Positions 50,073 through 62,280 of a DNA stretch of 64,000 nt are shown piece after piece (the stretch's first letter is position 1; each line of letters starts with the position of its first letter). The notes beneath the pieces were generated by a model that saw only the letters and a program-made list of their open reading frames with translations, had not been told where the DNA came from and made no database searches. The position numbers and the translations under genes were made by a program. Location of the stretch: assembly GCF_026241895.1 (NCBI RefSeq), contig NZ_JAPJIV010000023.1:57643-121642 (forward strand), given 5' to 3'. Source of the stretch: Pseudomonas sp. RIT-562. Lineage in GTDB: Bacteria; Pseudomonadota; Gammaproteobacteria; Pseudomonadales; Pseudomonadaceae.

Positions 50073-51407
50073 TTACAATTCGGTACGGCCGCTGATGCGC
50101 TGGCCCCAGGCCTTGGCAGTGGCGCACAGCTGTTCTTCGTCAAGACGGGTCAGGCGGCGGTCATCGAGCAATTGCTTGCCGGCGACCCAGAGGTGCTTCA
50201 CGCAGTCGCGACCGGTGGCATATATAAGCTGCGAAACCGGATCATAGACGGGCTGTTGCGCCAGCCCGGAAAGATCGAAGGCGACTATGTCCGCAGCCTT
50301 GCCGACCTCCAGCGAACCCACCTCGGCATCGATCCCCAGCGCCCGGGCGCCGTTGAGCGTGGCCATGCGCAGCGCGCGATGCGCATCAAGGGCGGTGGCT
50401 GAGCCGGCGACGGCCTTGGCCAGCAACGCAGCGGTGCGGGTTTCGCCGAGCAGATCGAGATCGTTGTTGCTGGCAGCGCCATCGGTGCCCACGGCGACAT
50501 TGACCCCGGCCTGCCACAAACGCTCAACCGGGCAGAATCCGCTGGCCAGCTTGAGGTTCGACTCCGGGCAGTGAATAACGTTGGTATTGCTTTCTACCAG
50601 CAACTGCAGGTCTTCTTCGCTGATCTGGGTCATGTGCACCGCCTGGAAGCGCGGCCCCAGCAGGCCCAGGCGAGCGAGCCGGGCCAGCGGGCGTTCGCCG
50701 CGCTGCTCTACTGACTGCTGCACTTCAAAGGCAGTTTCATGCACATGCATGTGAATCGAGGCGTCGAGCTCTTCGGCGATCACCCGGATTTTCTCCAGAT
50801 TGTCGTCGCCCACGGTGTAGGGTGCGTGGGGGCCGAAGGTGATCCTGATGCGCTCATGGTGCTTGAGGTCGCCAAACAGCTCCACGCCCTGACGAATGGC
50901 TTCGTCCGCCGTGCTGGCGCCGGGAATGGGGAAGTCGAGGATCGGAATGGCGATTTGCGCGCGAATACCGCTGTTATGCACCCGCTCGCTGGCAACCTTC
51001 GGGAAGAAATACATGTCAGAGAAGCAGGTAATGCCGCCTTTGATCTGTTCGGCAATGGCCAGGTCGGTGCCGTCACGCACGAACTCCTCATCGACCCACT
51101 TGGCCTCGGCCGGCCAGATGTGGTTTTCCAGCCAGGTCATCAGCGGCAGGTCATCGGCCAGGCCACGGAACAGCGTCATCGCCGCATGGCCGTGGGCATT
51201 GATCAGCCCGGGGCTGAGCAGCATGTCCGGCAATTCCCGGACTTCGCCGGCTTCAAGCTTCAATGCCGCGGCGCGCGGGCCGATAAAGACGATGCGTCCG
51301 TCGCGGATGCCGATGGCATGCTCCTTGAGCACTACACCAGCGGGTTCGACGGGTACCAGCCAGGTCGGCAGCAATAACAGGTCGAGCGCAGCGGCAGTGT
51401 TCGGCAT
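50073..51407 (-). CDS. mtaD: 5-methylthioadenosine / S-adenosylhomocysteine deaminase (TRZ/ATZ family)
   Basis: Zinc or iron amidohydrolase (444 aa) removing the amino group of 5'-methylthioadenosine; in P. aeruginosa the corresponding enzyme makes methylthioinosine. Metal motifs: LINAHGHAAMTLFRGLADDL (HxH), VHETAFEVQQSVEQRGERP, HCPESNLKLASG and TDGAASNNDLDLLGE (Asp). Start at 51407 (MPNTAAALDLLLL); upstream frame extension lacks the family start. It is divergent from mtnA, which works later in the methionine salvage route, so the shared 107-base gap may coordinate them. Confidence 0.93.
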   Translation of the reverse strand: MPNTAAALDLLLLPTWLVPVEPAGVVLKEHAIGIRDGRIVFIGPRAAALKLEAGEVRELPDMLLSPGLINAHGHAAMTLFRGLADDLPLMTWLENHIWPAEAKWVDEEFVRDGTDLAIAEQIKGGITCFSDMYFFPKVASERVHNSGIRAQIAIPILDFPIPGASTADEAIRQGVELFGDLKHHERIRITFGPHAPYTVGDDNLEKIRVIAEELDASIHMHVHETAFEVQQSVEQRGERPLARLARLGLLGPRFQAVHMTQISEEDLQLLVESNTNVIHCPESNLKLASGFCPVERLWQAGVNVAVGTDGAASNNDLDLLGETRTAALLAKAVAGSATALDAHRALRMATLNGARALGIDAEVGSLEVGKAADIVAFDLSGLAQQPVYDPVSQLIYATGRDCVKHLWVAGKQLLDDRRLTRLDEEQLCATAKAWGQRISGRTEL

Positions 51408-51514
51408 CGAGGATCGGTTCCAGAGCTTTTGTAAAGGATGGCGAAGTATACCCGAGCGTCTTGGCGGGGGGATCGCTATAATCGGCGGCTTTGTTTCTGA
51501 GTGCGGGGTGAATA

Positions 51515-52591
51515 ATGCGCGATCGACTGTTGGCTGCGGAGAAAGTGAAGGCCATCGATTGGCGTGATGGCGCCCTGTACCTGCTGGATCAGCGCGTTCT
51601 GCCGTTCGAGGAAACCTGGATCGCCTACACCAACGCGGCAGGTGTCGCCGAGGCCATTCGCTCGATGGTGGTGCGTGGCGCCCCGGCAATCGGCATCAGT
51701 GCGGCCTACGGCATTGTGCTCGCGGCCCGCGCCCGCATGGCCGAGGGTGGCGACTGGTATGCAGCGCTGGAAGAAGATTTCGCCTTGCTGGCCGACTCGC
51801 GTCCCACTGCGGTCAATCTGTTCTGGGCCCTGGGGCGCATGCATGACCGGCTGGATCGCCTGAAAAGTCAGGCTGATCCGCTGGCGGCGTTGGAAGCCGA
51901 AGCCATTGCCATTCATGAAAGTGATCGCGAAGCCAACCTGACCATGGCCCAGCTAGGCGTGGACTTGATCCGCAAGCACCAGGGCAACGCCCAGGCGATT
52001 CTCACTCATTGCAATACCGGCGCGCTGGCCACCGGCGGGTTTGGCACGGCGCTGGGGGTGATTCGCGGCGCTTTCATCGAGGGTATGGTCGAGCGCGTCT
52101 ATGCCGACGAAACCCGGCCTTGGCTGCAGGGTTCGCGCCTGACGGCCTGGGAACTGGCCAATGAAGGCATACCGGTGACAGTCAACGCCGACTCGGCGGC
52201 GGCGCACATCATGAAAACCAAGGGCATCACCTGGGTGATCGTCGGCGCTGACCGGATTACCGCCAATGGTGATGTGGCGAACAAGATCGGCACTTATCAA
52301 CTGGCGGTCAATGCCATGCACCACGGAGTGCGCTTCATGGTGGTGGCGCCGAGCTCGACGATCGACATGCAACTGGCCAGTGGCGACGATATACCGATCG
52401 AGGAGCGCGACGGGCGCGAATTGCTCGAAGTCGGCGGCAAGCGGGTCGGGGCGGATGTCGATGCGTTCAATCCGGTGTTTGATGTGACGCCAGCGGACCT
52501 GATCGATGCAATCGTGACCGAGAAGGGCATTGTCGAGCGCCCGGACACTGCGAAGATGGCGCAGTTGATGTGCCGTAAGCGTCTGCATTGA
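51515..52591 (+). CDS. mtnA: S-methyl-5-thioribose-1-phosphate isomerase
   Basis: MTRu-1-P-forming aldose-ketose isomerase (358 aa) in the methionine salvage pathway. Conserved: MVVRGAPAIGISAAYG, LTHCNTGALATGGFGTALGV (catalytic Cys) and WVIVGADRITANGDVANKIG (Asp). The mtaD-mtnA divergent pair links MTA deamination to salvage; in Pseudomonas the methylthioinosine phosphorylase supplies the sugar phosphate. Confidence 0.95.
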   Translation: MRDRLLAAEKVKAIDWRDGALYLLDQRVLPFEETWIAYTNAAGVAEAIRSMVVRGAPAIGISAAYGIVLAARARMAEGGDWYAALEEDFALLADSRPTAVNLFWALGRMHDRLDRLKSQADPLAALEAEAIAIHESDREANLTMAQLGVDLIRKHQGNAQAILTHCNTGALATGGFGTALGVIRGAFIEGMVERVYADETRPWLQGSRLTAWELANEGIPVTVNADSAAAHIMKTKGITWVIVGADRITANGDVANKIGTYQLAVNAMHHGVRFMVVAPSSTIDMQLASGDDIPIEERDGRELLEVGGKRVGADVDAFNPVFDVTPADLIDAIVTEKGIVERPDTAKMAQLMCRKRLH

Positions 52592-52934
52592 AGATTTGTT
52601 GGGCCTGGTAGATAGCTATCGCGAGCAGGCTCACTCCTACAGATGTGATTTGAGAGCCGCGCATGTCCGGTGTAGAAGTGAGTCTGCTCGCGATAAGGCC
52701 CTCAAAGTCAACAAATCCCTTCGAACCTGGACGAATTTTTACATTCGGCGCGGCTCTGAGCTTCTCTCGTCCCCTTCAAGCCCGCCACCAGTCAACTAAC
52801 TACACTCCATGCGCATCAGGGGGATAGGTGCGTGGCGGCTCTTGTGATAACATTCGGCGGTTTCCAAGGTAGCCCGATGTGGCTGCCTTTACTGCGCAGA
52901 TCCATGGCATAACTCGTTGATTTGTCGTAAGTCG
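52592..52934. other. Intergenic region between mtnA and gyrA
   Basis: No gene found. It contains the REPIN 52618-52694 and unremarkable sequence to 52934. The gyrA promoter must lie in its right part, but I could not identify a reliable -10/-35. Confidence 0.4.
52618..52694. repeat. REPIN, GTAGGAG family (partly decayed)
   Basis: Reverse copy with CGAGCAGGCTCACTCCTAC at 52618-52640 and forward copy GTAGAAGTGAGTCTGCTCGC at 52672-52694, two mismatches. Confidence 0.85.
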
Positions 52935-53022
52935 GTGCATGGCACTCAGCCTGCAGCGGCGAGCTTCGTTCGTCCCATATGGATGTGACGAGGTTTCACC
53001 AGAAAAAGGAATCAGGCTTCTC
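52935..53022 (+). promoter_or_regulatory. Structured leader of gyrA (possible gyrA RNA motif)
   Basis: A conserved 'gyrA RNA' was described upstream of gyrA in Pseudomonadales. Here a GCCTG (52949-52953) / CAGGC (53013-53017) outer stem encloses most of the leader and GGT-TTC-ACC (52992-53000) forms a small inner hairpin; the outer stem closes six bases before the start. The match is inferred from position and recall; no covariance search was done. Confidence 0.4.
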
Positions 53023-55680
<2,658 letters not shown>

Positions 55681-55691
55681 GTGGGCAAAAC

Positions 55692-55727
55692 AGGGGGGCG
55701 GATGAAAATTCGCCCCCTTGTTGTTTG
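55692..55727 (+). terminator. Terminator after gyrA
   Basis: AGGGGGGCG-GATGAAAATT-CGCCCCCTT followed by GTTGTTT: a nine-base G/C stem 11 bases after the gyrA stop. Confidence 0.85.
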
Positions 55728-55763
55728 TCCTGTACGAAAATATCGACACCATGGAGATCCCTT

Positions 55764-55848
55764 GTAGGAGTGAGCCTGCTCGCGATCGCATCACCGCGGT
55801 GTGACGGTCATGACGCGGCGCCCGCATCGCGAGCAGGCTCACTCCTAC
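55764..55848. repeat. REPIN, GTAGGAG family
   Basis: Exact inverted pair of GTAGGAGTGAGCCTGCTCGC (forward 55764-55786, reverse 55826-55848), between the gyrA terminator and serC. Confidence 0.93.
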
Positions 55849-55933
55849 AAAAGCCGTGTTTCAGCAGGGACCGTGTGTCGATTGATGTTGTGATTTATTG
55901 CGTGACTACCACCAAATCAGAGCGAGATTGGAT

Positions 55934-57019
55934 GTGAGCAAGAGAGCCTATAACTTCTGTGCCGGTCCTGCGGCGCTTCCTGAAGCTGTCCTGAAGCGCG
56001 CTCAGGGTGAACTCCTGGATTGGCATGGCAAGGGCCTGTCGGTCATGGAAATGAGCCATCGCAGCGATGAGTTCGTGTCCATCGCCACCAAGGCCGAGCA
56101 GGATCTGCGTGATCTGCTCAATATCCCCTCCAACTACAAAGTGCTGTTCCTGCAAGGTGGCGCCAGCCAGCAGTTCGCGCAGATTCCGCTGAACCTGCTG
56201 CCGGAAAACGGCTCCGCTGACTATATCGATACCGGTATCTGGTCGCAGAAAGCTATCGAAGAAGCTTCGCGCTACGGCCACGTCAACGTTGCCGGCACCG
56301 CCAAGCCTTACGATTACTTCGCCATTCCCGGCCAGAACGAATGGCAGCTGTCGAAAGACGCGGCGTACGTCCACTACGCCCCGAACGAAACCATCGGCGG
56401 CCTGGAATTCCAGTGGGTCCCGGAAACCGGTGACGTCCCACTGGTCGCCGACATGTCCTCGGACATTCTGTCGCGTCCAATCGACGTCTCGCGCTTCGGC
56501 ATGATCTACGCCGGCGCGCAGAAAAACATCGGCCCGAGCGGCATCGTCGTCAACATCGTGCGCGAAGACCTGTTGGGTCGCGCCCGTTCCCTGTGCCCGA
56601 CCATGCTCAACTACAAGGTCGCGGCCGATAACGGCTCGATGTACAACACCCCGCCAACCCTGGCCTGGTACCTCTCCGGCCTGGTGTTCGAGTGGCTGAA
56701 AGAGCAGGGTGGCGTCGAAGCCATCGGCAAGCTCAATGAAGTGAAGCAGCGCACGCTGTATGACTTCATCGATGCCAGCGGCTTGTACAGCAACCCGATC
56801 AACAAGTCCGACCGCTCGTGGATGAACGTGCCGTTCCGCCTGGCGGACGACCGTCTCGACAAGCCGTTCCTGGCCGGTGCCGACGAACGTGGCCTGCTCA
56901 ACCTCAAGGGTCACCGTTCCGTGGGCGGGATGCGCGCCTCCATCTATAACGCCGTCGATATCGTTGCGGTTAACGCACTGATTTCGTACATGGCAGAGTT
57001 CGAGAAGGAACACGGCTAA
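55934..57019 (+). CDS. serC: Phosphoserine aminotransferase
   Basis: PLP enzyme (361 aa) converting 3-phosphohydroxypyruvate and glutamate to phosphoserine in serine synthesis, and used in pyridoxal-phosphate synthesis too. GTG at 55934 gives MSKRAYNFCAGPAALPEAVL, the family start; an ATG two bases before it is out of frame. PLP Lys is in IYAGAQKNIGPSGIVVNIV. Phosphate groove LQGGASQQFAQIPLNLL. Stop overlaps the pheA start by one base (TAATG), so the serC-pheA-hisC-tyrA supercluster is coupled. Confidence 0.96.
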   Translation: MSKRAYNFCAGPAALPEAVLKRAQGELLDWHGKGLSVMEMSHRSDEFVSIATKAEQDLRDLLNIPSNYKVLFLQGGASQQFAQIPLNLLPENGSADYIDTGIWSQKAIEEASRYGHVNVAGTAKPYDYFAIPGQNEWQLSKDAAYVHYAPNETIGGLEFQWVPETGDVPLVADMSSDILSRPIDVSRFGMIYAGAQKNIGPSGIVVNIVREDLLGRARSLCPTMLNYKVAADNGSMYNTPPTLAWYLSGLVFEWLKEQGGVEAIGKLNEVKQRTLYDFIDASGLYSNPINKSDRSWMNVPFRLADDRLDKPFLAGADERGLLNLKGHRSVGGMRASIYNAVDIVAVNALISYMAEFEKEHG

Positions 57020-58113
57020 TGTCTGAGCAAGAACTCAAGGCACTGCGCGTTCGCATTGACGCCCTGGACACCAAGGTCATGGAGCTGATCAGCGAACGTG
57101 CACGCTGCGCCCAGGAAGTTGCGCGAGTAAAGATGGCCTCGCTGGCCGAAGGCGAAGTGCCGGTGTTCTATCGTCCTGAGCGTGAGGCCCAGGTGCTCAA
57201 GCGCGTGATGGAGCGTAACCAGGGCCCGCTGGGCAACGAAGAGATGGCGCGGTTGTTCCGCGAAATCATGTCCTCGTGCCTGGCCCTCGAACAGCCGCTG
57301 AAAGTGGCGTACCTCGGCCCTGAAGGCACCTTCACCCAAGCGGCGGCCATGAAGCATTTCGGCCACGCGGTGATCAGCAAGCCGATGGCGGCAATCGATG
57401 AAGTGTTCCGTGAGGTCGCGGCGGGGGCGGTGAATTTTGGCGTGGTGCCGGTGGAGAACTCCACCGAAGGCGCGGTCAACCACACTCTCGACAGTTTCCT
57501 CGAACACGACATGGTGATCTGTGGCGAAGTCGAGTTGCGCATCCACCACCATCTGCTGGTGGGTGAAAACACCAAGACCGACAGCATCAGCCGCATCTAC
57601 TCCCACGCCCAGTCCCTGGCCCAGTGCCGCAAGTGGCTGGACGCGCACTACCCGAATGTCGAGCGTGTGGCGGTTTCCAGCAACGCCGAGGCCGCCAAGC
57701 GGGTCAAGGGTGAATGGAATTCAGCGGCGATTGCCGGTGACATGGCGGCCGGCCTGTACGGGCTGACGCGCCTGGCGGAAAAAATCGAGGATCGCCCGGA
57801 CAACTCCACGCGATTCCTGATGATCGGCAATCAGGAAGTGCCGCCAACCGGCGACGACAAGACCTCGATCATCGTGTCCATGAGCAACAAGCCGGGCGCG
57901 CTCCACGAGCTGCTCGTGCCTTTCCATGATAATGGCATCGACCTGACTCGAATCGAGACTCGTCCTTCGCGCAGCGGTAAATGGACCTACGTGTTCTTTA
58001 TCGACTTCGTCGGCCATCACCGTGATCCGTTGATCAAAGGTGTCCTGGAAAAGATCAGTCAGGAAGCCGTGGCGCTCAAAGTGCTGGGCTCCTACCCGAA
58101 AGCAGTTCTCTAA
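57019..58113 (+). CDS. pheA: Chorismate mutase / prephenate dehydratase (P-protein)
   Basis: Bifunctional enzyme (364 aa) of phenylalanine synthesis. Residues 1 to about 90 form the AroQ chorismate mutase (LRVRIDALDTKVMELISERA), then prephenate dehydratase from VAYLGPEGTFTQAAAMKHFG to NSTRFLMIG with the catalytic TRF motif, and a carboxy-terminal ACT regulatory domain (MSNKPGALHELLVPF; IETRPSR) that should bind Phe for feedback. Unlike E. coli pheA, no leader peptide or attenuator precedes it, as it is coupled to serC. Confidence 0.96.
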   Translation: MSEQELKALRVRIDALDTKVMELISERARCAQEVARVKMASLAEGEVPVFYRPEREAQVLKRVMERNQGPLGNEEMARLFREIMSSCLALEQPLKVAYLGPEGTFTQAAAMKHFGHAVISKPMAAIDEVFREVAAGAVNFGVVPVENSTEGAVNHTLDSFLEHDMVICGEVELRIHHHLLVGENTKTDSISRIYSHAQSLAQCRKWLDAHYPNVERVAVSSNAEAAKRVKGEWNSAAIAGDMAAGLYGLTRLAEKIEDRPDNSTRFLMIGNQEVPPTGDDKTSIIVSMSNKPGALHELLVPFHDNGIDLTRIETRPSRSGKWTYVFFIDFVGHHRDPLIKGVLEKISQEAVALKVLGSYPKAVL

Positions 58114-58126
58114 GGGCGATAGCAAA

Positions 58127-59239
58127 ATGAGTGGTGACTTCCTCGCTCTGGCACAGCCGGGCGTGCAACAACTTTCGCCTTACGTTCCGGGCAAACCCGT
58201 GGACGAACTGGCGCGCGAGCTGGACATCGATCCGGCCAGCATCGTCAAGCTGGCGAGCAATGAAAACCCGCTGGGAGCCAGTCCCAAGGCCTTGGCGGCC
58301 ATTCGCCAAGAGCTCGCCGAGCTGACCCGATATCCGGACGGCAACGGTTTTGCCCTCAAGACCCTGCTGGCTGAACAGTGCCGCGTCGAACTCGATCAGG
58401 TAACCCTGGGTAACGGCTCCAACGACATCCTCGAGTTGGTCGCGCGGGCCTACCTGGCCCCCGGCCTGAACGCGGTGTTCAGCGAGCATGCGTTTGCGGT
58501 CTATCCGATCGTGACCCAGGCCGTCGGCGCCCAAGCGCGGGTGATCCCGGCGAAAGAGTGGGGACACGACCTGACGGCCATGCTGGCGGCCATCGATGCC
58601 AATACCCGCGTAATTTTCATCGCCAACCCGAACAACCCGACGGGCACCTGGTTCGGCGCCGAAGCACTGGACGAATTCCTCCAGGACGTGCCTGAGCATG
58701 TGCTGGTGGTGCTGGACGAGGCCTACATCGAGTACGCCGAAGGCAGCGACCTGCCGGATGGCCTGGATTACCTGGCGGCCTACCCGAACCTGCTGGTGTC
58801 GCGCACCTTCTCCAAGGCCTACGGCCTGGCGGCGCTGCGTGTCGGCTACGGCTTGTCGACTTCTGTCGTGGCCGACGTGCTCAATCGGGTACGCCAGCCG
58901 TTCAACGTCAACAGCCTGGCCCTCGCGGCCGCTTGTGCGGCGCTGCAGGACACGGATTACCTGGCTGAAAGCCGTCGCCTGAACGAATCCGGCATGCAGC
59001 AACTGCAAGCGGGTTTCCGTGAGCTGGGGCTGAGCTGGATCCCGTCCAAAGGTAACTTTATCTGCGTTGACCTGGGTCGCGTCGCGGCGCCGGTCTTCCA
59101 GGGCTTGCTGCGCGAGGGCGTGATCGTGCGCCCGGTGGCCAACTACGGCATGCCGAACCACCTGCGCATTACCATTGGCCTGCCCTCTGAAAACAGTCGT
59201 TTCCTTGAGGCGCTGACCAAGGTTCTGGCTCGTGGTTGA
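58127..59239 (+). CDS. hisC: Histidinol-phosphate / aromatic aminotransferase
   Basis: PLP aminotransferase (370 aa). ATG 58127 starts MSGDFLALAQPGVQQLSPYV. Motifs: IANPNNPTGTWFGAEALDEF, VLDEAYIEYAEGSD and the PLP Lys in VSRTFSKAYGLAALRVGYG; carboxylate Arg in HLRITIGLPSEN. In Pseudomonas this copy in the aromatic cluster (HisC2-type) probably works on aromatic substrates as well as histidinol phosphate; that is inference from location. The stop overlaps tyrA by eight bases. Confidence 0.9.
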   Translation: MSGDFLALAQPGVQQLSPYVPGKPVDELARELDIDPASIVKLASNENPLGASPKALAAIRQELAELTRYPDGNGFALKTLLAEQCRVELDQVTLGNGSNDILELVARAYLAPGLNAVFSEHAFAVYPIVTQAVGAQARVIPAKEWGHDLTAMLAAIDANTRVIFIANPNNPTGTWFGAEALDEFLQDVPEHVLVVLDEAYIEYAEGSDLPDGLDYLAAYPNLLVSRTFSKAYGLAALRVGYGLSTSVVADVLNRVRQPFNVNSLALAAACAALQDTDYLAESRRLNESGMQQLQAGFRELGLSWIPSKGNFICVDLGRVAAPVFQGLLREGVIVRPVANYGMPNHLRITIGLPSENSRFLEALTKVLARG

Positions 59240-61475
59240 TGTCACTGCACTGCAATCTGCAGCACCTATGATCGGGCGCCTGGTGGTGGTCGGTCTGGGT
59301 CTGATCGGCGGTTCGTTTGCCAAGGGCTTGCGTGAAAGTGGCTTGTGCCGCGAAGTGGTCGGGGTCGATCTTGACCCGCAGTCGCGCAAGCTGGCGGTTG
59401 AGCTGGGTGTGGTGGATCGCTGCGAAGAAGACCTGGCGCTGGCTTGCCAGGGCGCGGACGTGATCCAGCTCGCCGTGCCAATCCTGGCCATGGAGAAAAT
59501 GCTCGCCCGCTTGGCTGGCATGGATCTGGGTCAGGCAATCCTGACCGACGTCGGCAGCGCCAAGGGCAACGTGGTGCGTGCGGCGACCGAGGCGTTTGGC
59601 GGCATGCCGTCGCGTTTCGTGCCGGGGCATCCGATCGCCGGTTCCGAGCAGAGCGGGGTGGAAGCCTCGAATGCCGAGCTGTTCCGTCGTCATAAAGTCA
59701 TCCTGACGCCGCTGGCGCAAACGGATCCGGCGGCATTGGCCGTGGTTGATCGTCTGTGGCGCGAGCTGGGTGCCGATGTGGAGCACATGCAGGTCGAGCG
59801 TCACGATGAAGTGCTGGCGGCGACCAGCCATTTGCCGCACTTGCTGGCGTTCGGTTTGGTCGATTCATTGGCCAAGCGCAATGAAAATCTTGAGATCTTC
59901 CGTTACGCTGCCGGCGGTTTCCGCGATTTCACGAGAATCGCGGGCAGCGACCCGGTCATGTGGCATGACATCTTCCTCGCCAACCGCGAAGCTGTCCTGC
60001 GCACACTCGATACATTTCGCAGCGACCTCGACGCCTTGCGCGACGCGGTCGATGCAGGGGATGGGCACCAATTGTTGGGCGTATTCACTCGCGCCCGGGT
60101 TGCCCGCGAACATTTCAGTAAAATCCTGGCCCGCCGGGCTTATGTGGACGCTATGAACTCCAACGACCTGATTTTCCTGGCACAACCTGGTGGCCGCCTG
60201 ACTGGGCGGATTCGAGTACCAGGCGACAAATCGATTTCCCACCGTTCGATCATGCTCGGCTCCCTCGCCGAAGGCGTCACCGAAGTGGAAGGTTTCCTCG
60301 AGGGCGAAGATGCCCTGGCGACCTTGCAGGCCTTCCGTGACATGGGTGTCGTGATCGAAGGTCCGCACCATGGGCGCGTGACCATTCACGGCGTCGGCCT
60401 GCACGGCCTGAAAGCCGCGCCTGGCCCGATCTACCTGGGCAACTCCGGTACTTCGATGCGCCTGTTGTCTGGCCTTCTGGCTGCGCAGGACTTCGACAGC
60501 ACCCTGACCGGCGATGCCTCGCTGTCCAAGCGTCCAATGAACCGCGTGGCCAACCCGCTGCGGGAAATGGGCGCCGTGATCGAGACGGCTGCTGAAGGTC
60601 GCCCGCCGATGGTCATTCGCGGTGGCAACAAGCTCAAGGGCCTGACCTACACCATGCCGATGGCGAGTGCCCAGGTTAAATCCTGCCTGCTGCTGGCTGG
60701 CCTGTACGCCGAAGGCAAGACCACCGTCACCGAGCCGGCACCGACCCGCGACCATACCGAGCGCATGCTGCGCGGCTTTGGCTACCCGGTCAGCGTCGAG
60801 GGCGCTACTGCGTCGGTCGAGTCCGGGCACAAACTGACCGCCACCCATATCGAAGTACCGGGCGACATCTCGTCGTCGGCGTTCTTCCTGGTGGCAGCAT
60901 CCATCGCCGAAGGTTCGGAGCTGGTGCTCGAGCACGTCGGCATCAACCCGACCCGTACTGGCGTGATCGACATCCTGCGCCTGATGGGTGCCGACATCAC
61001 CCTGGAAAACCAGCGTGAAGTGGGCGGCGAGCAAGTGGCAGACCTGCGCGTGCGTGCAGCTAAACTCAAGGGTATCGAGATTCCCGAAGAGCTGGTTCCG
61101 CTGGCGATTGACGAGTTCCCGGTATTGTTCGTCGCTGCAGCCTGCGCCGAAGGTCGGACCATCCTGCGCGGCGCCGAAGAGCTGCGGGTCAAGGAGTCGG
61201 ACCGGATCCAGGTGATGGCCGATGGCCTGCTGGCGCTGGGCGTCAAATGCGAGCCAACCCCGGACGGCATCATCATCGACGGCGGCCTGATTGGCGGCGG
61301 CGAAGTGCACGGGCACGGCGATCACCGGATTGCCATGGCGTTCAGCGTTGCGTCCCTGCGCGCCACCGCGCCGATTCGCATCCATGATTGCGCCAACGTT
61401 GCGACCTCGTTCCCCAACTTCCTCGCGCTGTGCGCGCAGGTCGGCATCCGCGTTGCTCAAGAGGCTCAGTCGTGA
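59232..61475 (+). CDS. tyrA-aroA: Fused prephenate dehydrogenase and EPSP synthase
   Basis: Single 747-aa protein combining two steps of the aromatic pathway. The amino half (to about residue 300) is an NAD-dependent prephenate/arogenate dehydrogenase with RLVVVGLGLIGGSFAKGL and VPGHPIAGSEQSGVEASNAE. The second half is EPSP synthase: PGGRLTGRIRVPGDKSISHR, NSGTSMRLLSGLLAAQ, ELRVKESDRIQVMADGLLAL and GDHRIAMAF. The join is near Met308 (60153). GTG at 59232 has AAGG nine bases upstream; an ATG at 59268 with no SD is the alternative start. TyrA-AroA fusions are a known trait of Pseudomonas and other gamma-proteobacteria. Confidence 0.95.
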   Translation: MVDVTALQSAAPMIGRLVVVGLGLIGGSFAKGLRESGLCREVVGVDLDPQSRKLAVELGVVDRCEEDLALACQGADVIQLAVPILAMEKMLARLAGMDLGQAILTDVGSAKGNVVRAATEAFGGMPSRFVPGHPIAGSEQSGVEASNAELFRRHKVILTPLAQTDPAALAVVDRLWRELGADVEHMQVERHDEVLAATSHLPHLLAFGLVDSLAKRNENLEIFRYAAGGFRDFTRIAGSDPVMWHDIFLANREAVLRTLDTFRSDLDALRDAVDAGDGHQLLGVFTRARVAREHFSKILARRAYVDAMNSNDLIFLAQPGGRLTGRIRVPGDKSISHRSIMLGSLAEGVTEVEGFLEGEDALATLQAFRDMGVVIEGPHHGRVTIHGVGLHGLKAAPGPIYLGNSGTSMRLLSGLLAAQDFDSTLTGDASLSKRPMNRVANPLREMGAVIETAAEGRPPMVIRGGNKLKGLTYTMPMASAQVKSCLLLAGLYAEGKTTVTEPAPTRDHTERMLRGFGYPVSVEGATASVESGHKLTATHIEVPGDISSSAFFLVAASIAEGSELVLEHVGINPTRTGVIDILRLMGADITLENQREVGGEQVADLRVRAAKLKGIEIPEELVPLAIDEFPVLFVAAACAEGRTILRGAEELRVKESDRIQVMADGLLALGVKCEPTPDGIIIDGGLIGGGEVHGHGDHRIAMAFSVASLRATAPIRIHDCANVATSFPNFLALCAQVGIRVAQEAQS

Positions 61476-62161
61476 ACATCAAGCCACCGGTCATTACCAT
61501 CGACGGCCCGAGTGGGTCGGGCAAGGGCACCATCGCCGGCATCCTGGCCAAGCGCCTCGGCTGGTGCCTGCTGGATTCCGGTGCGCTGTACCGCCTGCTG
61601 GCATTTGCCGCACGCAACCACGGTGTCGACCTGACCAATGAAGAGTCGCTGAAGCTGCTGGCGGCTCATCTGGACGTGCAGTTCGTCGGCGCAACCGAAG
61701 GTCATCCGCAACGCATCATCCTTGAAGGCGATGATGTAACCGATGATTTGCGCAACGAGCAGGTTGGCGCCTGGGCTTCCCAGGTCGCCGCCCTGCCGGC
61801 CGTGCGCGACGCTCTGCTGCAGCGCCAGCGGGCGTTTCAGGAGGCGCCGGGTCTGGTGGCCGATGGCCGAGACATGGGCACAGTGGTTTTTCCTGACGCA
61901 CCCTTGAAGATTTTCCTCACCGCCAGTGCCGAGGAGCGTGCGCGCCGTCGATACTTGCAGTTGAAGGGGAAAGTGGATGGTGTTAGTCTGTCGAGTCTGC
62001 TAGATGAGATACGTGTCCGCGACGAGCGTGACACCCAGCGAGCGGTAGCCCCGCTCAAGCCGGCGGCTGACGCCATACAGCTGGATTCCACGGAATTATC
62101 CATCGATCAGGTGCTGGAACGCATCATGAGCGAGATCGCCATTCGCGATATCGCCGGGTGA
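61472..62161 (+). CDS. cmk: Cytidylate kinase
   Basis: Phosphorylates CMP and dCMP (229 aa). GTG start (61472) overlaps the tyrA-aroA stop; the P-loop VITIDGPSGSGKGTIAGILA is at the amino terminus. The Cmk-specific core is ADGRDMGTVVFPDAPLKIFL and ASAEERARRRYLQLKG, and R-D-x-x-D in RVRDERDTQRAVAPLKPA. It is cotranscribed with the aromatic genes and precedes rpsA, an arrangement conserved well beyond Pseudomonas. Confidence 0.96.
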   Translation: MNIKPPVITIDGPSGSGKGTIAGILAKRLGWCLLDSGALYRLLAFAARNHGVDLTNEESLKLLAAHLDVQFVGATEGHPQRIILEGDDVTDDLRNEQVGAWASQVAALPAVRDALLQRQRAFQEAPGLVADGRDMGTVVFPDAPLKIFLTASAEERARRRYLQLKGKVDGVSLSSLLDEIRVRDERDTQRAVAPLKPAADAIQLDSTELSIDQVLERIMSEIAIRDIAG

Positions 62162-62280
62162 CCAAGAAGCGCAACAGGGGACCAGTCATAGTCCTGCGGT
62201 GCTTCTTTAAATGAACGTAACCCACGTCGTCTGGGATGTGGAGATGGGCGTATTCTTCGCCCTTATACTCAGGAATTAAA
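62162..62280 (+). promoter_or_regulatory. rpsA leader with hairpins
   Basis: The 119-base gap before rpsA holds AAGAAGC (62164) / GCTTCTT (62201) with inner GGAC / GTCC and a following TTTAAA, which could end cmk transcripts or start the leader, and GGGCG (62246) / CGCCC (62258) just before AGGA. S1 is known to autoregulate rpsA translation via leader hairpins in E. coli; whether this leader does so is inferred. Confidence 0.5.

Noticed and set aside
57019..58113. Prephenate dehydratase under Phe attenuation like E. coli pheA
   Set aside because: pheA overlaps serC here, leaving no room for a leader peptide or attenuator.
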